DNA of 64,000 nt, from the NCBI GenBank assembly GCA_049515555.1, contig JBEKTY010000015.1, positions 41,425 to 105,424 of the forward strand. The letters run 5' to 3'. Shown in pieces: positions 8,588 to 19,100 of this stretch. The notes beneath the pieces were generated by a model, which saw only the letters and a program-made list of their open reading frames with translations, searched no databases and had not been told where the DNA came from. Numbering within the stretch: the first letter of the stretch is position 1; every line of letters begins with the position of its first letter. A program made the position numbers and the translations under genes. The stretch is from JBEKTY01 sp049515555 (GTDB lineage Bacteria; Planctomycetota; Planctomycetia; Pirellulales; Thermoguttaceae).

Positions 8588-10351
8588 ATGAAGAGAACGT
8601 CCTTAGCGTCTCGGTCGTCGAAGCGACGCACATTGTTGATGGAATCGCTGGAGCGCCGCGACCTGCTGTCGGTGGTGCTGTCCTCCTCGCCGCCGGAGAG
8701 CTTCAAGCCGCTCTTCGACTTCAACGGTAGCGGCATTGTGCTTTCGGGAACGTTTCCCTGGCAAGGACATGCGATTCCCTTCAGTGGCTCCGCGGCGACG
8801 GGGACGACAGGATCTGGCGACTACAGTGGGAGCCGGACGCAAGGCACGTTTGCCCTGAACAGCATCCAGGGAAAAGGCAATTGGAACGCCTTCAACGTCG
8901 ATTGGGGCACCTTCACTTTTTCTTCCACCGATACGGTGGGCGGCACGGACAACAATGGCAGCGTGGTTGCCGGTAGCGGAACGGGCAACTTCACGGTCAC
9001 CATCGTAAGTACCAAGCTCAACAAGACCTATTACAATGGCCCCCTCGATTTCACGATCGGCGGATCGTTCAACGCGGCGCAAGAGAAGTTCAATCTCCAC
9101 GGCGTAGGTCCCACGACGGAGCCGGTCTCGCTGAACATTTCCGGCGGGTTCACGGTGACCACGCCCGATCCGACGTCCGATCCGTTCAGCATTGCCGTGA
9201 GCACCGCGACTTGGACGAAGCCTACCGATGGTATTACATCGCCCGCCCTGCAGGTTAACGTCACGTCGACGGGGCCGGTCCATCGTGCGTCGTCGTATAC
9301 TGCGGCCGTCGGCAACGTCTATCTGTACTGGGCCGACGCCAACGGCACTAAGGTCAGCCCCAAGGCACTCTCCTTGAATATCGGCGTCGATTGGGACGAG
9401 GCGAGCGGAACGTATAACATCACGGGCCTTCCGGCGCCGCCCGCCACGGCGAGCCAGATCCTGCTGGTCCCGACGTATAACGGCACGACGGGGACCCCGC
9501 TGGCGGTGCCGCTGCCCACTCAGCCGGTCCTGGGGATCCAATGCCTGTCGTCGCCGGTAACCCGGTTGCAGAGCAAGACAGTGCCGGCGCCGTTCGCGGT
9601 GACGCTGTCGGAGGCCAGCCCCTTCCCGGTGACGGTCAAGTATTCCACGGCCAACGGCACGGCTACCTCCGCTGCCGACTATACGGCCGCCTCCGGGACG
9701 CTGACTTTCAAGCCCGGGGTAATATCCCTCCCCGTCACGGTCGCCGTGAAGCCCAACGCTAAGGCCGTCCCCAATGAAGTCTTCTACGTGAAGCTGGCCA
9801 GCCCCACCGGGGCGGCGCTCGACCCCAACGACACGCAGGCCGCTTGCACGGTTGAGCCTTTGGCCGGTGAGCCGGTCTTGGCGATCCAGGGCCCCGGCCC
9901 CTCTTCGCCGGTGATCCGGCCGCAGAGCAAGACGGTTCCGGCGGGTTTCACGGTGACGTTGTCGGCTGCTGCTACCTACGCGGTGACGGTCAAGTATTCC
10001 ACGGTCAACGACACGGCGAAGGCCCCCGCCGACTTTACGGCGGTTTCCGGAACGCTGACCTTCAAGCACGGGGTAATATCCCTCCCCGTCACGGTCGCGG
10101 TGAAGGCCAACGCCAGTGCCACGGCCGCAGAAGATTTCTACGTTAAACTATCCAATCCCACCTGGGCGCTGCTCGACTCCAACGACACGCAAGCCGCTTG
10201 CACGGTCGAGCCTTTCGGCTTCACCGCGCCCGTCTTGCAGTCCCTGGCGTCGTACAGTGCCGCGCCGCAGCAGGGCAAGGGCGAAGCGTCCTTGCTCCCC
10301 GCAGCCATAGACGCAATTCTGGCGGAGACCCCTTCCGGCCAGTTGAGCTAA
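8588..10351 (+). CDS. secreted LEPR-type protein with two Calx-beta repeats
   Basis: The 587-residue protein begins with a basic stretch and then MESLERRDLLSVV (residues about 18-30). This is the planctomycete LEPR-x-LL export signature found on large surface proteins. Residues about 310-440 and 430-550 are two Calx-beta domains in tandem (QSKTVPAPFAVTLSEASPFP and QSKTVPAGFTVTLSAAATYA). Each has the strand pattern VTVKYST...TAADYTA..GTLTFKPG. The two copies are also close at the DNA level (for example GGGGTAATATCCCTCCCCGT in both), which points to recent duplication. The middle part is beta-rich and Thr/Ser/Gly-rich with no family I can name. Calx-beta domains usually bind calcium or mediate adhesion. 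It is probably a surface or adhesive protein. A GGGGAGCGGTA ribosome-binding sequence precedes the ATG. Confidence 0.85.
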   Translation: MKRTSLASRSSKRRTLLMESLERRDLLSVVLSSSPPESFKPLFDFNGSGIVLSGTFPWQGHAIPFSGSAATGTTGSGDYSGSRTQGTFALNSIQGKGNWNAFNVDWGTFTFSSTDTVGGTDNNGSVVAGSGTGNFTVTIVSTKLNKTYYNGPLDFTIGGSFNAAQEKFNLHGVGPTTEPVSLNISGGFTVTTPDPTSDPFSIAVSTATWTKPTDGITSPALQVNVTSTGPVHRASSYTAAVGNVYLYWADANGTKVSPKALSLNIGVDWDEASGTYNITGLPAPPATASQILLVPTYNGTTGTPLAVPLPTQPVLGIQCLSSPVTRLQSKTVPAPFAVTLSEASPFPVTVKYSTANGTATSAADYTAASGTLTFKPGVISLPVTVAVKPNAKAVPNEVFYVKLASPTGAALDPNDTQAACTVEPLAGEPVLAIQGPGPSSPVIRPQSKTVPAGFTVTLSAAATYAVTVKYSTVNDTAKAPADFTAVSGTLTFKHGVISLPVTVAVKANASATAAEDFYVKLSNPTWALLDSNDTQAACTVEPFGFTAPVLQSLASYSAAPQQGKGEASLLPAAIDAILAETPSGQLS

Positions 10352-10475
10352 GCATCAATCCTGTGAAACCCTGCCCCCTGGAACGCCGGGGGACGGGGGG
10401 CGCCCGCCAAGATCGTGCGTGGTGAACGTCGGTTGAGATGACTCAGATCCTTCCTAATCCCGCAATTACCCGGTG

Positions 10476-12680
10476 ATGCACGACGATAAAGCAACTGCAA
10501 ACGGAGCGGCCACGAGGACCCTGATCGGCCTGTTGCAGTGTCGCGCCGCGACATTCGCTGACAAGCGGGCCTTCGCTTTCGTTTCCGGTCAGGGCGAAGA
10601 GGTGGCGCTGACGTACGGCGCCTTGGACGAGCGGGCCAGGGCCATCGGCGGCTATCTACAGGGGCAGGCCCCGGCCGGCTCGCGGGCCCTGCTCCTGTAT
10701 CCCCCGGGACTGGACTTCATCACGGCGTTTTTCGGTTGCCTGTACGCGGGAATCGTCGCGGTGCCGGTGGCCCCGCCGGGCCGCAAGCACTTCGCCTGGT
10801 CGGCCGAGCCGATTTTCGAAGCGGCCAAGCCGTCGCTGGTATTGAGTACCGCGCGGCACTGTGCCGAGGCCGCCCAGACCTATGCCCCCCAGACGCTCCT
10901 GGACCGGGCGTGGATCGCCACCGACACTATTGCCGACGACTGCCGGCACGCCTGGCGGGATTTGCAGCTCGACGGCCGGCAGACGGCCTTCCTGCAATAC
11001 ACGTCCGGCTCGACGTCGGCCCCTAAAGGCGTGATGCTCAGCCACGAGAACCTGCTGCACAACGCCGCGCTGATCGAGCCCGCCTTCGGCAATACGCCGC
11101 AGAGCAGCGCGGTGTTCTGGTTGCCGCTGTATCACGACATGGGGTTGATCGGCGGCGTGATTCAGCCTTTGTATTGCGGCGGCTCGTGCACGCTGTTGGC
11201 GCCGGCCGATTTTCTGCAGCGGCCCGGCTTGTGGCTGGAGACGATCTCGCGGATCCGGGCCACGGTGAGCGGCGGTCCCGATTTCGCCTTTGATCTGTGT
11301 GCGCGGAAGATCCGCCCCGAGGATCGCGCGGGGCTGGACTTGAGCAGTTGGCAGATCGCCTTCGTGGGGGCCGAGCGGGTACGGGCCCAGACGCTGGAGC
11401 GGTTCGCCGCGGCCTTTGCCCCCTGCGGCTTCCGCAAGACGGCTTTTTTCCCCTGCTACGGCCTGGCCGAGGCGACGCTGATGGTCTCCGGCGGTCCGCG
11501 CCAGACGGGGCCGATGGTCGTCCACGTGGACGGCGGCGCGTTGGGCCGAAACCAGGTCGCGGAGGTCGCGCCGGAAACGGCCGGCGCGCGGAGCCTGGTG
11601 GGCTGCGGCCAGAACCTGCCCGGCCAACGCCTGGCGATCGTCGATCCCCAGACCGCCTGCCCGTGCGCGGAGGGCGCGGTGGGCGAGATCTGGGTGCAGG
11701 GCCCCAGCGTGGCCGGCGGCTATTACGATCAGCCGGAAGCCACGCGGCGGGCCTTCGCGGCCCGGTTGGCCCCCGGCGGCCAAGGGCCCTTCCTCCGCAC
11801 CGGCGATTTCGGCTTCCTCCGCAGCGGCCAGTTGTTCGTCACCGGCCGGCTGAAGGACCTGATCATCATCCGTGGCCGGAACTTCTATCCCGAGGACATC
11901 GAACATTCCGCCGAACGCGCCTACGAGGGGCTCCGCGCCGGCCACTGCGCGGCCTTCTCCGTCGAGCAGCACAATCGAGAGTGGCTGGTCATCATTCAGG
12001 AGATCGAGCCCCGGCACCGCCGTCTGGACGCCGAGCGGGCGCTGCGCGCCATTCGCTACACGGTTGCTGCGCGCCATGATCTGGAGGTCTATGCCATCGT
12101 CCTGGTCAACGCGGGGACGATCCCCAAGACCTCCAGCGGCAAGACGCGGCGCTCGGAGTGCCGCCGGCGCTACATGGACGGGCAGTTGGCGATCCTCGCG
12201 GAGTGGACGGCCGAGCTGCGCGACATCGACGAAGACGACGCCGGCGGACACCTGGCGCCCCGCGGCGACGCGCCCCGCGCGGCCGAGATCGAGGCCTGGC
12301 TGATCGAGCGGATTGCCACGCGCATGCGGCTCCCGCGGGAACAGGTCCACGCCGACACGCCCTTCCTGGAGTTCGGCATGAGCTCGCTCAGCGCGGTGGA
12401 GATCGCCGCGGACCTGGAACGCTGGCTGAACCGGCCGCTGTCGCCCACGGCGATTTACAACTATCCCACGATCTCGGCCCTGGCCGGGTGGCTGGCCGGC
12501 GCGGGGGAGGACGTTTCGCCGGCCTTCGAGAGCCCCGCCGCGGCGTGGTCTGCCGCGGAAGTCGATCCGCAGCGCTTGCACGAAGAAGTCCGGCGGATGT
12601 CGGATGAGCAGGTGGAAGCGTTCATAACGAAGGAGATGGCGAAGCTCCGGTCGGAGACGGTCCATCACCGGCGGCCGTAG
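10476..12680 (+). CDS. fatty acyl-AMP ligase (FAAL) fused to acyl carrier protein; starter loading for the PKS
   Basis: This 734-residue adenylation enzyme starts at ATG 10476; a GTG lies one codon upstream. The AMP-binding motif TSGSTSAPKGVMLSHENLL is near residue 176, and the sequence FFPCYGLAEATLMVSGG is characteristic of FAAL enzymes, which make acyl-AMP and pass the acyl group to a carrier protein without CoA. Residues about 600-680 are an ACP with GMSSL; Ser637 should carry phosphopantetheine. The last 30 residues (VRRMSDEQVEAFITKEMAK) resemble the acidic C-terminal docking helices of modular PKSs. It is the first gene of assembly line 1. It should select a free fatty acid, load it on its own ACP and hand it to the KS of the next protein. 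The fatty acid cannot be told from sequence. Confidence 0.93.
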   Translation: MHDDKATANGAATRTLIGLLQCRAATFADKRAFAFVSGQGEEVALTYGALDERARAIGGYLQGQAPAGSRALLLYPPGLDFITAFFGCLYAGIVAVPVAPPGRKHFAWSAEPIFEAAKPSLVLSTARHCAEAAQTYAPQTLLDRAWIATDTIADDCRHAWRDLQLDGRQTAFLQYTSGSTSAPKGVMLSHENLLHNAALIEPAFGNTPQSSAVFWLPLYHDMGLIGGVIQPLYCGGSCTLLAPADFLQRPGLWLETISRIRATVSGGPDFAFDLCARKIRPEDRAGLDLSSWQIAFVGAERVRAQTLERFAAAFAPCGFRKTAFFPCYGLAEATLMVSGGPRQTGPMVVHVDGGALGRNQVAEVAPETAGARSLVGCGQNLPGQRLAIVDPQTACPCAEGAVGEIWVQGPSVAGGYYDQPEATRRAFAARLAPGGQGPFLRTGDFGFLRSGQLFVTGRLKDLIIIRGRNFYPEDIEHSAERAYEGLRAGHCAAFSVEQHNREWLVIIQEIEPRHRRLDAERALRAIRYTVAARHDLEVYAIVLVNAGTIPKTSSGKTRRSECRRRYMDGQLAILAEWTAELRDIDEDDAGGHLAPRGDAPRAAEIEAWLIERIATRMRLPREQVHADTPFLEFGMSSLSAVEIAADLERWLNRPLSPTAIYNYPTISALAGWLAGAGEDVSPAFESPAAAWSAAEVDPQRLHEEVRRMSDEQVEAFITKEMAKLRSETVHHRRP

Positions 12681-13122
12681 CGGCGGGGGCCCAGGCCCCG
12701 CCCGTCGAGCGCGTGCCTTTCCAGTGCGCGGCGAGAACCGGGGAATTCGGGACAGCGCGGGGCCGCACGCCGAAATTCGCGGCCTTTTGGGGGCCCTGAA
12801 ACTCGGCCGGAGCCTCGCCCTTCCGTGCATTGGTGACGTAGAATTGCACGGCGGCAGGGTGGGCCCTGAGCCCCGTCCAGGATTGAGACGCCGGAAGGGG
12901 GCCATTGTCGGGGTTACACCGCACGGAGGAGGGGTGTTAGCCGGGATTATTCACCGAGGCTTGTAGTGACCCGATTTATCGGGTCTAGAGAGTGTGAACA
13001 AGTCAAGGACCGCATGAATGCGGTCACTACGAACGACTGGTGAGTAATCCGGGTTAGGTGGGGATTGGCGAGACGGTTCAGGAATCCGTCTTCTGCCGAA
13101 TGTGGCTCTTGCGAGGTTGGGC
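12681..13122. other. intergenic region between loading protein and PKS
   Basis: About 440 bases with no gene. It holds a 68-bp nested inverted repeat at 12963-13030 (listed separately) and a GAGG ribosome-binding site at 13113-13116, seven bases before the PKS start. The gap is large for a collinear assembly line, so the PKS may have its own promoter here. Confidence 0.55.
12963..13030. repeat. 68-bp nested inverted repeat (GTAGTGAC...GTCACTAC)
   Basis: The outer arms GTAGTGAC (12963-12970) and GTCACTAC (13023-13030) are perfectly complementary. Two inner hairpins with 8-bp perfect stems lie between them: GACCCGAT/ATCGGGTC (12968-12985) and GACCGCAT/ATGCGGTC (13008-13025), each with a 2-base loop. 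The whole would fold as a small cruciform. It looks like an interspersed palindromic repeat rather than a terminator, because no T-tract follows. Confidence 0.75.
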
Positions 13123-16100
13123 ATGGCTAGCGAGCAACTCACTCCGTTGCAAAACGCGGTTCTTCTCGTCATGCAAACGCAGGCCAAACTGGCGGCTTTC
13201 GAGCGCGCGCAGACGGAACCCGTCGCCGTGGTGGGCATGGGCTGCCGCTTTCCCGGCGGCGGCAATCCGGCCGCTTTCTGGAACCTGCTCCGCAGCGGTG
13301 CGGAGGCGGTCCGCGAGGTCCCGCCCGACCGTTGGAACATCGACGACTACTACGACCCCGACCCATCCGCCGCTGGGAAGATGAACACCCGCTGGGGAGG
13401 GTTCCTGGACGGCGTCCACGAGTTCGACGCCGACTTCTTCGGCATCTCGCCGCGCGAAGCGGTGCGCGTCGACCCGCAGCACCGCCTGCTGTTGGAAGTG
13501 GCCTGGGAGGCCTTGGAAGACGCCGGCTTGCCGGCCGGCAGCGTGGCCCGCACCCGCGCCGGGGTGTACATCGGCGTCATCGGCAACGACTACGCGCTTT
13601 TGCAATCGCGCGACGTCGACGACCTCGACATATTCTCGGGGACCGGCAGCAGCCACGCCATCCTGGCCAACCGTTTGTCCTATGTGCTGGACCTCAACGG
13701 ACCGAGCATCACCCTGGACACCGCCTGTTCTTCGTCGCTGGTCACCGTGCACCTGGCCTGCCAAAGCCTGCGCCGCCGCGAGACCGACCTGGCCTTGGCC
13801 GGCGGCGTGAACCTGATTCTCAGCCCGGAGATGACGATCACCCTGACCAAGGCGTACATGATGGCGCCGGACGGGCGGTGCAAGACGTTCGACGCGGCAG
13901 CCAACGGTTACGTCCGCGGCGAAGGCTGCGGCCTGGTGGTGCTCAAGCGGCTGAGCGACGCCTTGAGTGCCGGCAACCGCATCCTGGCGGTCATTCGCGG
14001 CAGCGCCGTGAATCATGACGGGCGGAGCAACGGGCTGTCGGCGCCCAACGGTCCGGCGCAGGAGGCGGTGATCCGCGCCGCGCTGGCCGACGCCCGCCTC
14101 ACGCCGCAGCAGATCAACTACATCGAAGCCCACGGCACGGGCACGCGGCTGGGCGACCCGATCGAGATCGAGGCCCTGCGCACGGTGCTCTGCGGCGGCC
14201 GGCCGGCCGATCAGCCCTTGCTCTTGGGTTCCGTCAAGACCAACGTCGGGCACCTGGAGAGCGCCGCCGGCATCGCCGGGCTCATCAAGATCATTCTCAT
14301 GCTGCGGCACGGCGAGATCCCCCCGCATCTGAACCTGCGCACGCTCAACCCGCTGTTGAAGCTCGATCAATCGCCCATGCAGATCCCCACGGCGCTTCGC
14401 CCCTGGGACCCCGGGGCGGAACCGCGGCGGGCGGGCGTCAGCTCCTTCGGCTTCGGCGGCACCAACAGCCACATCATCCTGGAAGAGCCGCCCGCCGCGC
14501 GGCCGCGGACCCCCGCCGCCGACCGGCCGCGGCACTTGCTGACCATCGCGGCGCGCTCGCCGCAGGCGCTCGTCGAGCTGGCCGGGCGATATGCCGATTT
14601 CACCGCCGCCAATGCGGGGGTTTCGCTGGCCGACCTGGCCTACACGGCCAACCACGGGCGCACGCCCTTCGCCCATCGCACGGCCGTAGTCGCCGCCTCG
14701 CTGCAAGAGGCCCGCGATCGCTTGCGGGCCTTCTGCGCCGACCCGGCCGGCAGCGGCGCGCCGCAGGGCGAGGCCGCCAACGGCGCGCCGCGCGTGGGCT
14801 TCCTGTTCACCGGCCAAGGCGCCCAGTATGCCGGCATGGGAAACGCACTGTACCACAGCCAGCCGACGTTCCGCGCGGCGATCGATCGTTGCGCGGAGGC
14901 CTTGCAGTCGGAATTGGACCGCCCGCTGCTGGCGCTGTTCGATCCGCTCGCCGGCACGCTTCTGGACCAGACCGGATACACGCAGCCGGCCATGTTCGCC
15001 TTTCAATACGCGCTGGCCATGCTGTGGCAGAGTTGGGGCGTGCGGCCCAGCGCGGTTATGGGCCATAGTGTGGGTGAATTCGCGGCGGCCTGCATCGCCG
15101 GCGTGTTCTCGCTGGAGGACGGTTTGCGGCTGATTGCCCAACGGGCGCGGCTCATGCAGTCGCTGCCGGCAGGCGGGTTGATGGCCGCGGTGCTCGCGCC
15201 CGAGCCGCTCCTCAGCCCCATCCTGGCCGACTACCAGGGACGCATCACCGTAGCCGCCTTGAACGGCCCCGACAATACGGTCATCTCGGGCGACGAGCCG
15301 GCGGTCCGCGAGGCGCTGGCCCGGTTCGACGCCCAGGGGCTGAAGAGCAAGACGCTGGTCACTTCGCACGCCTTCCATTCGCACCGCATGGAGCCGATCC
15401 TCGAGCGGCTGCGGCAGGCCGCCGCGCCGATCACCGTCGGCCCGCCGCAAGTGCCGATCATTGCCAACCTGACGGGGCGGGCGGCCGACAAGCACACCTA
15501 CGCCGATCCGGCCTACTGGAGCCGCCATGCCCGTTCGGCGGTGCGTTTCGCCGAGGGCATGCAGGCCCTGGCCGCCGGCTGCGAGATCCTCCTGGAGATC
15601 GGTCCCAGCCCGGTCCTGATCGGCATGGGTCGGCGCTGCCTGCCGGACATCGAGCGGGTGTGGCTGCCTTCGCTACGGCCGGGGCGCGACGATTGGCAGA
15701 CGCTCTTGGAGAGCCTCGCCCAGTTGTACGTACGCGGGGTGAAGATCGACTGGGCCGGATTCGACCGCGGCTACGATCGCCGCCTGGTGGAGCTTCCCAC
15801 CTATCCCTTCCAGCGGAAGACGTTCCGCTCGGGGCCGATGCCCGGCGCCTGGCACACGTCTGTCGCTTCCCAGCGCGACGGCGCCCCGGTCCATCCGTTG
15901 CTGGGCCGCCGGTTGCTGGCTGCGGTGAGCGAGCGGGTGTTCGAGTCGCAGATTGCGGCCCAGCGGCCGGCCCTGCTGGCCGATCACAAGATCCAGGGCG
16001 CGGTGGTCATGCCCGGCGCGGCCTACTTGGAAATGGCCCTGGCCGCGTCGGCGGCCGTGTTCGGCCAGCCGTGTTGCGTGTGCGGCATGTCGCTCCGCGA

Positions 16101-19100
16101 GCCGTTGTTGTTGGACAAGGCGGCCAAGACCGTGCAGACCATCCTGTCGCCCGAGGGGCCGCAAACGGCCCAATTCCGCGTCGTCAGCCTCAAGGAAACA
16201 GACGACGGCGAGCCGGTCTTCGTCACCCATGCGGCAGGCCGCGTCGAGGCGCCGGCCGCCCCCGGCGATCCCGTCGACATGGAGGCTCAGCGGGCACGCT
16301 TTACGGGCGAGCCCCGCGACGACGCCTGGCGGGTCGAAGCCCTGCGCAAGTCGGGCCTGGAGCCCGGGCCCACCTTCTCCTGGACCCCCCTGCACTGGGT
16401 CCAGCAGCATGACGCCCTGGCCGAGGTCCGCGAGCCGCAACCCGCCGATCGGGCGGAAGAATACTTCGCCCACCCGGGCTTGCTCGACGCCGCGTTCCAG
16501 TTGCTGGGCGCCGCGCTGCCCGGCGCCGGTACGGGGATCGATGCCTACGTGCCGATGAGCGTCGATCGGCTGCAATGGTTCGATCGCCCACAAGGCCCCA
16601 GCCGTTATCTCGTCTCGCTCACGTCGCTGGAGGGCAACTCGGCGGTGGGCGACGCGCGGTTGGTGGACCTGACGGGCCGGGTACTGATGAAGCTCGAAGG
16701 CGTGCGGCTGCGGCGCGTCCCGCGCGATTGGCTGGCGCGGCTGATTGCCGGGCCGCTGCCCGACTGGTGCTACACCTTGAACTGGGTGCCCCAACCCGTG
16801 GCGCCGTCGGCCGAGCCGGCGCCGCCGGAGGCCGGCCGCTGGTTGATCTTCGACTCGCGCGATGGCGCCGGGGCGGCCTTGGCCCAACGCCTCCAGCAGG
16901 AAGGCCGGCCCTCGACGCTTGTCCCGTGCGACGTGGATCCGGCCGCGCGCGCCGCCGCCGTTGTAACCGCCGGCGCCGACGCGGAGAGCAAGCTTCGCGG
17001 GATCGTCTACTTGACCGGCTTGGATGCCGACGGCACGCCGGACGCGCTCGATTTCGCTGCGGCGCGGGACTGCGGCTGGGGCGGCCTGCTGGACGTCGTA
17101 CACGCGATGGCGCAACTGAAGGGGGCCGATGTGCCGCGGCTGTGGGTGGCAACCCGCGGCGCCCAGGCTGCCGGCGAGCGCCCCTTGCCGCTGGCCTTGG
17201 CGCAGTCGCCCGTTTGGGGCCTGGGGCGCGTCATCGCGGCCGAGTTTCCCGGCATGCTCTCGACGCGCATCGATCTTGACCCCGAAGATCGGCCCGCCGC
17301 GGTCCAGCGGCTGGCGGAAGAAATCGCTTGGAACCAGCGCGAAGACCAGGTCGCCTACCGCGGCGGCCAGCGCCTTGTGGCGCGGCTGCAGCGGCTGCGG
17401 CACGCGGGGGCCGAGGGCCTGGAAGTCCCCCGCGGACAGCCCTACCGCTTGGAGATCACTTCCCGCGGGCAGTTGGACAACGTGCTCCTGCGGCCGGTCG
17501 TTCGCCAGCAGCCCCGTCCGGGGCAGATCGAGATCCGGGTCCGTGCCACCGGCCTCAATTTTCGCGACGTCCTCAACGTGCTGGATCTCTATCCGGGCGA
17601 TCCGGGCCCGCTGGGCGGCGAGTGCGCCGGCGAGGTCGTGACCGTGGGCGAAGGGGTCCAGGGCTTCAAGCCGGGCGACAGCGTAGTCGCCCTGGCCCCG
17701 GCCAGTTTCGCCAGCCACGTTGTCACGCTGGCCGAGTTCGCCGCCGCGAAGCCGGAACACCTTAGCTGCGCGGAAGCGGCCACTATTCCCATCTGCTTTG
17801 CCACGGTGGAGTTGGCCCTGCGGCGATTGGGCCGCATGCAGCCCGGCGAGCGCGTGCTGATCCATGCCGCCTCAGGCGGCGTCGGGCTGGCGGCCGTGCA
17901 GATCGCCCGGCGGCTGGGCCTGCAAATCTTCGCCACGGCCGGCAGTCCGCGGAAACGCGAATATCTGAAGACCTTGGGCATCGAGCACGTTTTCGATTCG
18001 CGCTCGACCGATTTCGCCGCGCAGATCATGGAAGCCACCGCCGGCCAAGGGATCGATCTGGTGCTCAATTCGCTGACCGGCGAAACAATCGCCGCCAGCC
18101 TGTCCGTGCTTCGCGCGGGCGGCCGCTTCATGGAACTCGGCAAGACCGATCTCTGGGATCAGGCGCGGGTGGACGAGTTCCGCCCGGGGGTGACCTTTTA
18201 TCCCATCGCCCTGGATCGCATGATGGCCGAGGAGCCGGCGGCCGTCGGCCGGTTGATTCGCGACGTGATGGCCCAATTCGCCGAGAAGACTTTGACGCCG
18301 TTGCCGCTGCGGACGTTCCGCATCCAACAAACGGTGCAGGCGCTGCGGCTCATGGCCCGCGCCGAGCATATCGGCAAAGTGGTCATTCAGGCCGCTCCGG
18401 CGGCCGAGGCGGCCGAACGCGGCCTGGCGTTGCGGGGCGATGCGAGTTACCTGGTCACCGGCGGCCTGGGCGGGCTGGGCCTGAAACTGGCCCGCTGGCT
18501 GGTCGATCGCGGCGCGCGGTGCCTGATCCTGGTGGGACGCTCCGCGCCCTCGGAAGAGGCCTGCCGCCAGATCGCGGAGCTGCAACAAGGCGGAGCGCGG
18601 GTGGTTGTCCGCTCGTGCGACGTCGGCGATCGTGCGGCGGTCGCCGACCTGCTGTCCGGCATTGCCGCCGGGCTGCCGCCGCTGCGCGGCATCTTCCACC
18701 TGGCGGGCATTCTGGACGACGGCGTGCTGCGCGAGCAGACCCGCGAGCGGTTCGATCGCGTTATGGCGCCCAAGGCCTGCGGCGCGTGGTACCTGCACGA
18801 GTTGACCGGCGACGTGCCGCTGGACCTGTTCGTGCTGTTCTCGTCGGCCGCGGCCCTGTTGGGATCGCCGGGCCAAGGCAACTATGCCGCGGCGAACGCC
18901 GTGCTGGATGCCCTGGCCCATCATCGCCGTTGGCAGAAACGGCCGGCCCTGTCGGTGAACTGGGGTTCGTGGGCCGACGTGGGAATGGCCGCCAAGCTCA
19001 AGCAGAGCGAAGGGCGGCGCTGGTCGGCGGCGGGCGTGGGCTGGATCGATCCGGCCAAGGGTTTGCAGACGCTGGAACAACTCATCGCCGAGGATTACGC

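Noticed and set aside
10352..10475. rho-independent terminator after the Calx-beta gene
   Set aside because: There are G- and C-rich runs, but I could not find a clean stem followed by a T-tract.
13078..15528. 816-codon minus-strand open frame opposite the reducing PKS
   Set aside because: Antisense to KS and AT with intact catalytic motifs; its translation is compositionally biased and without family features.
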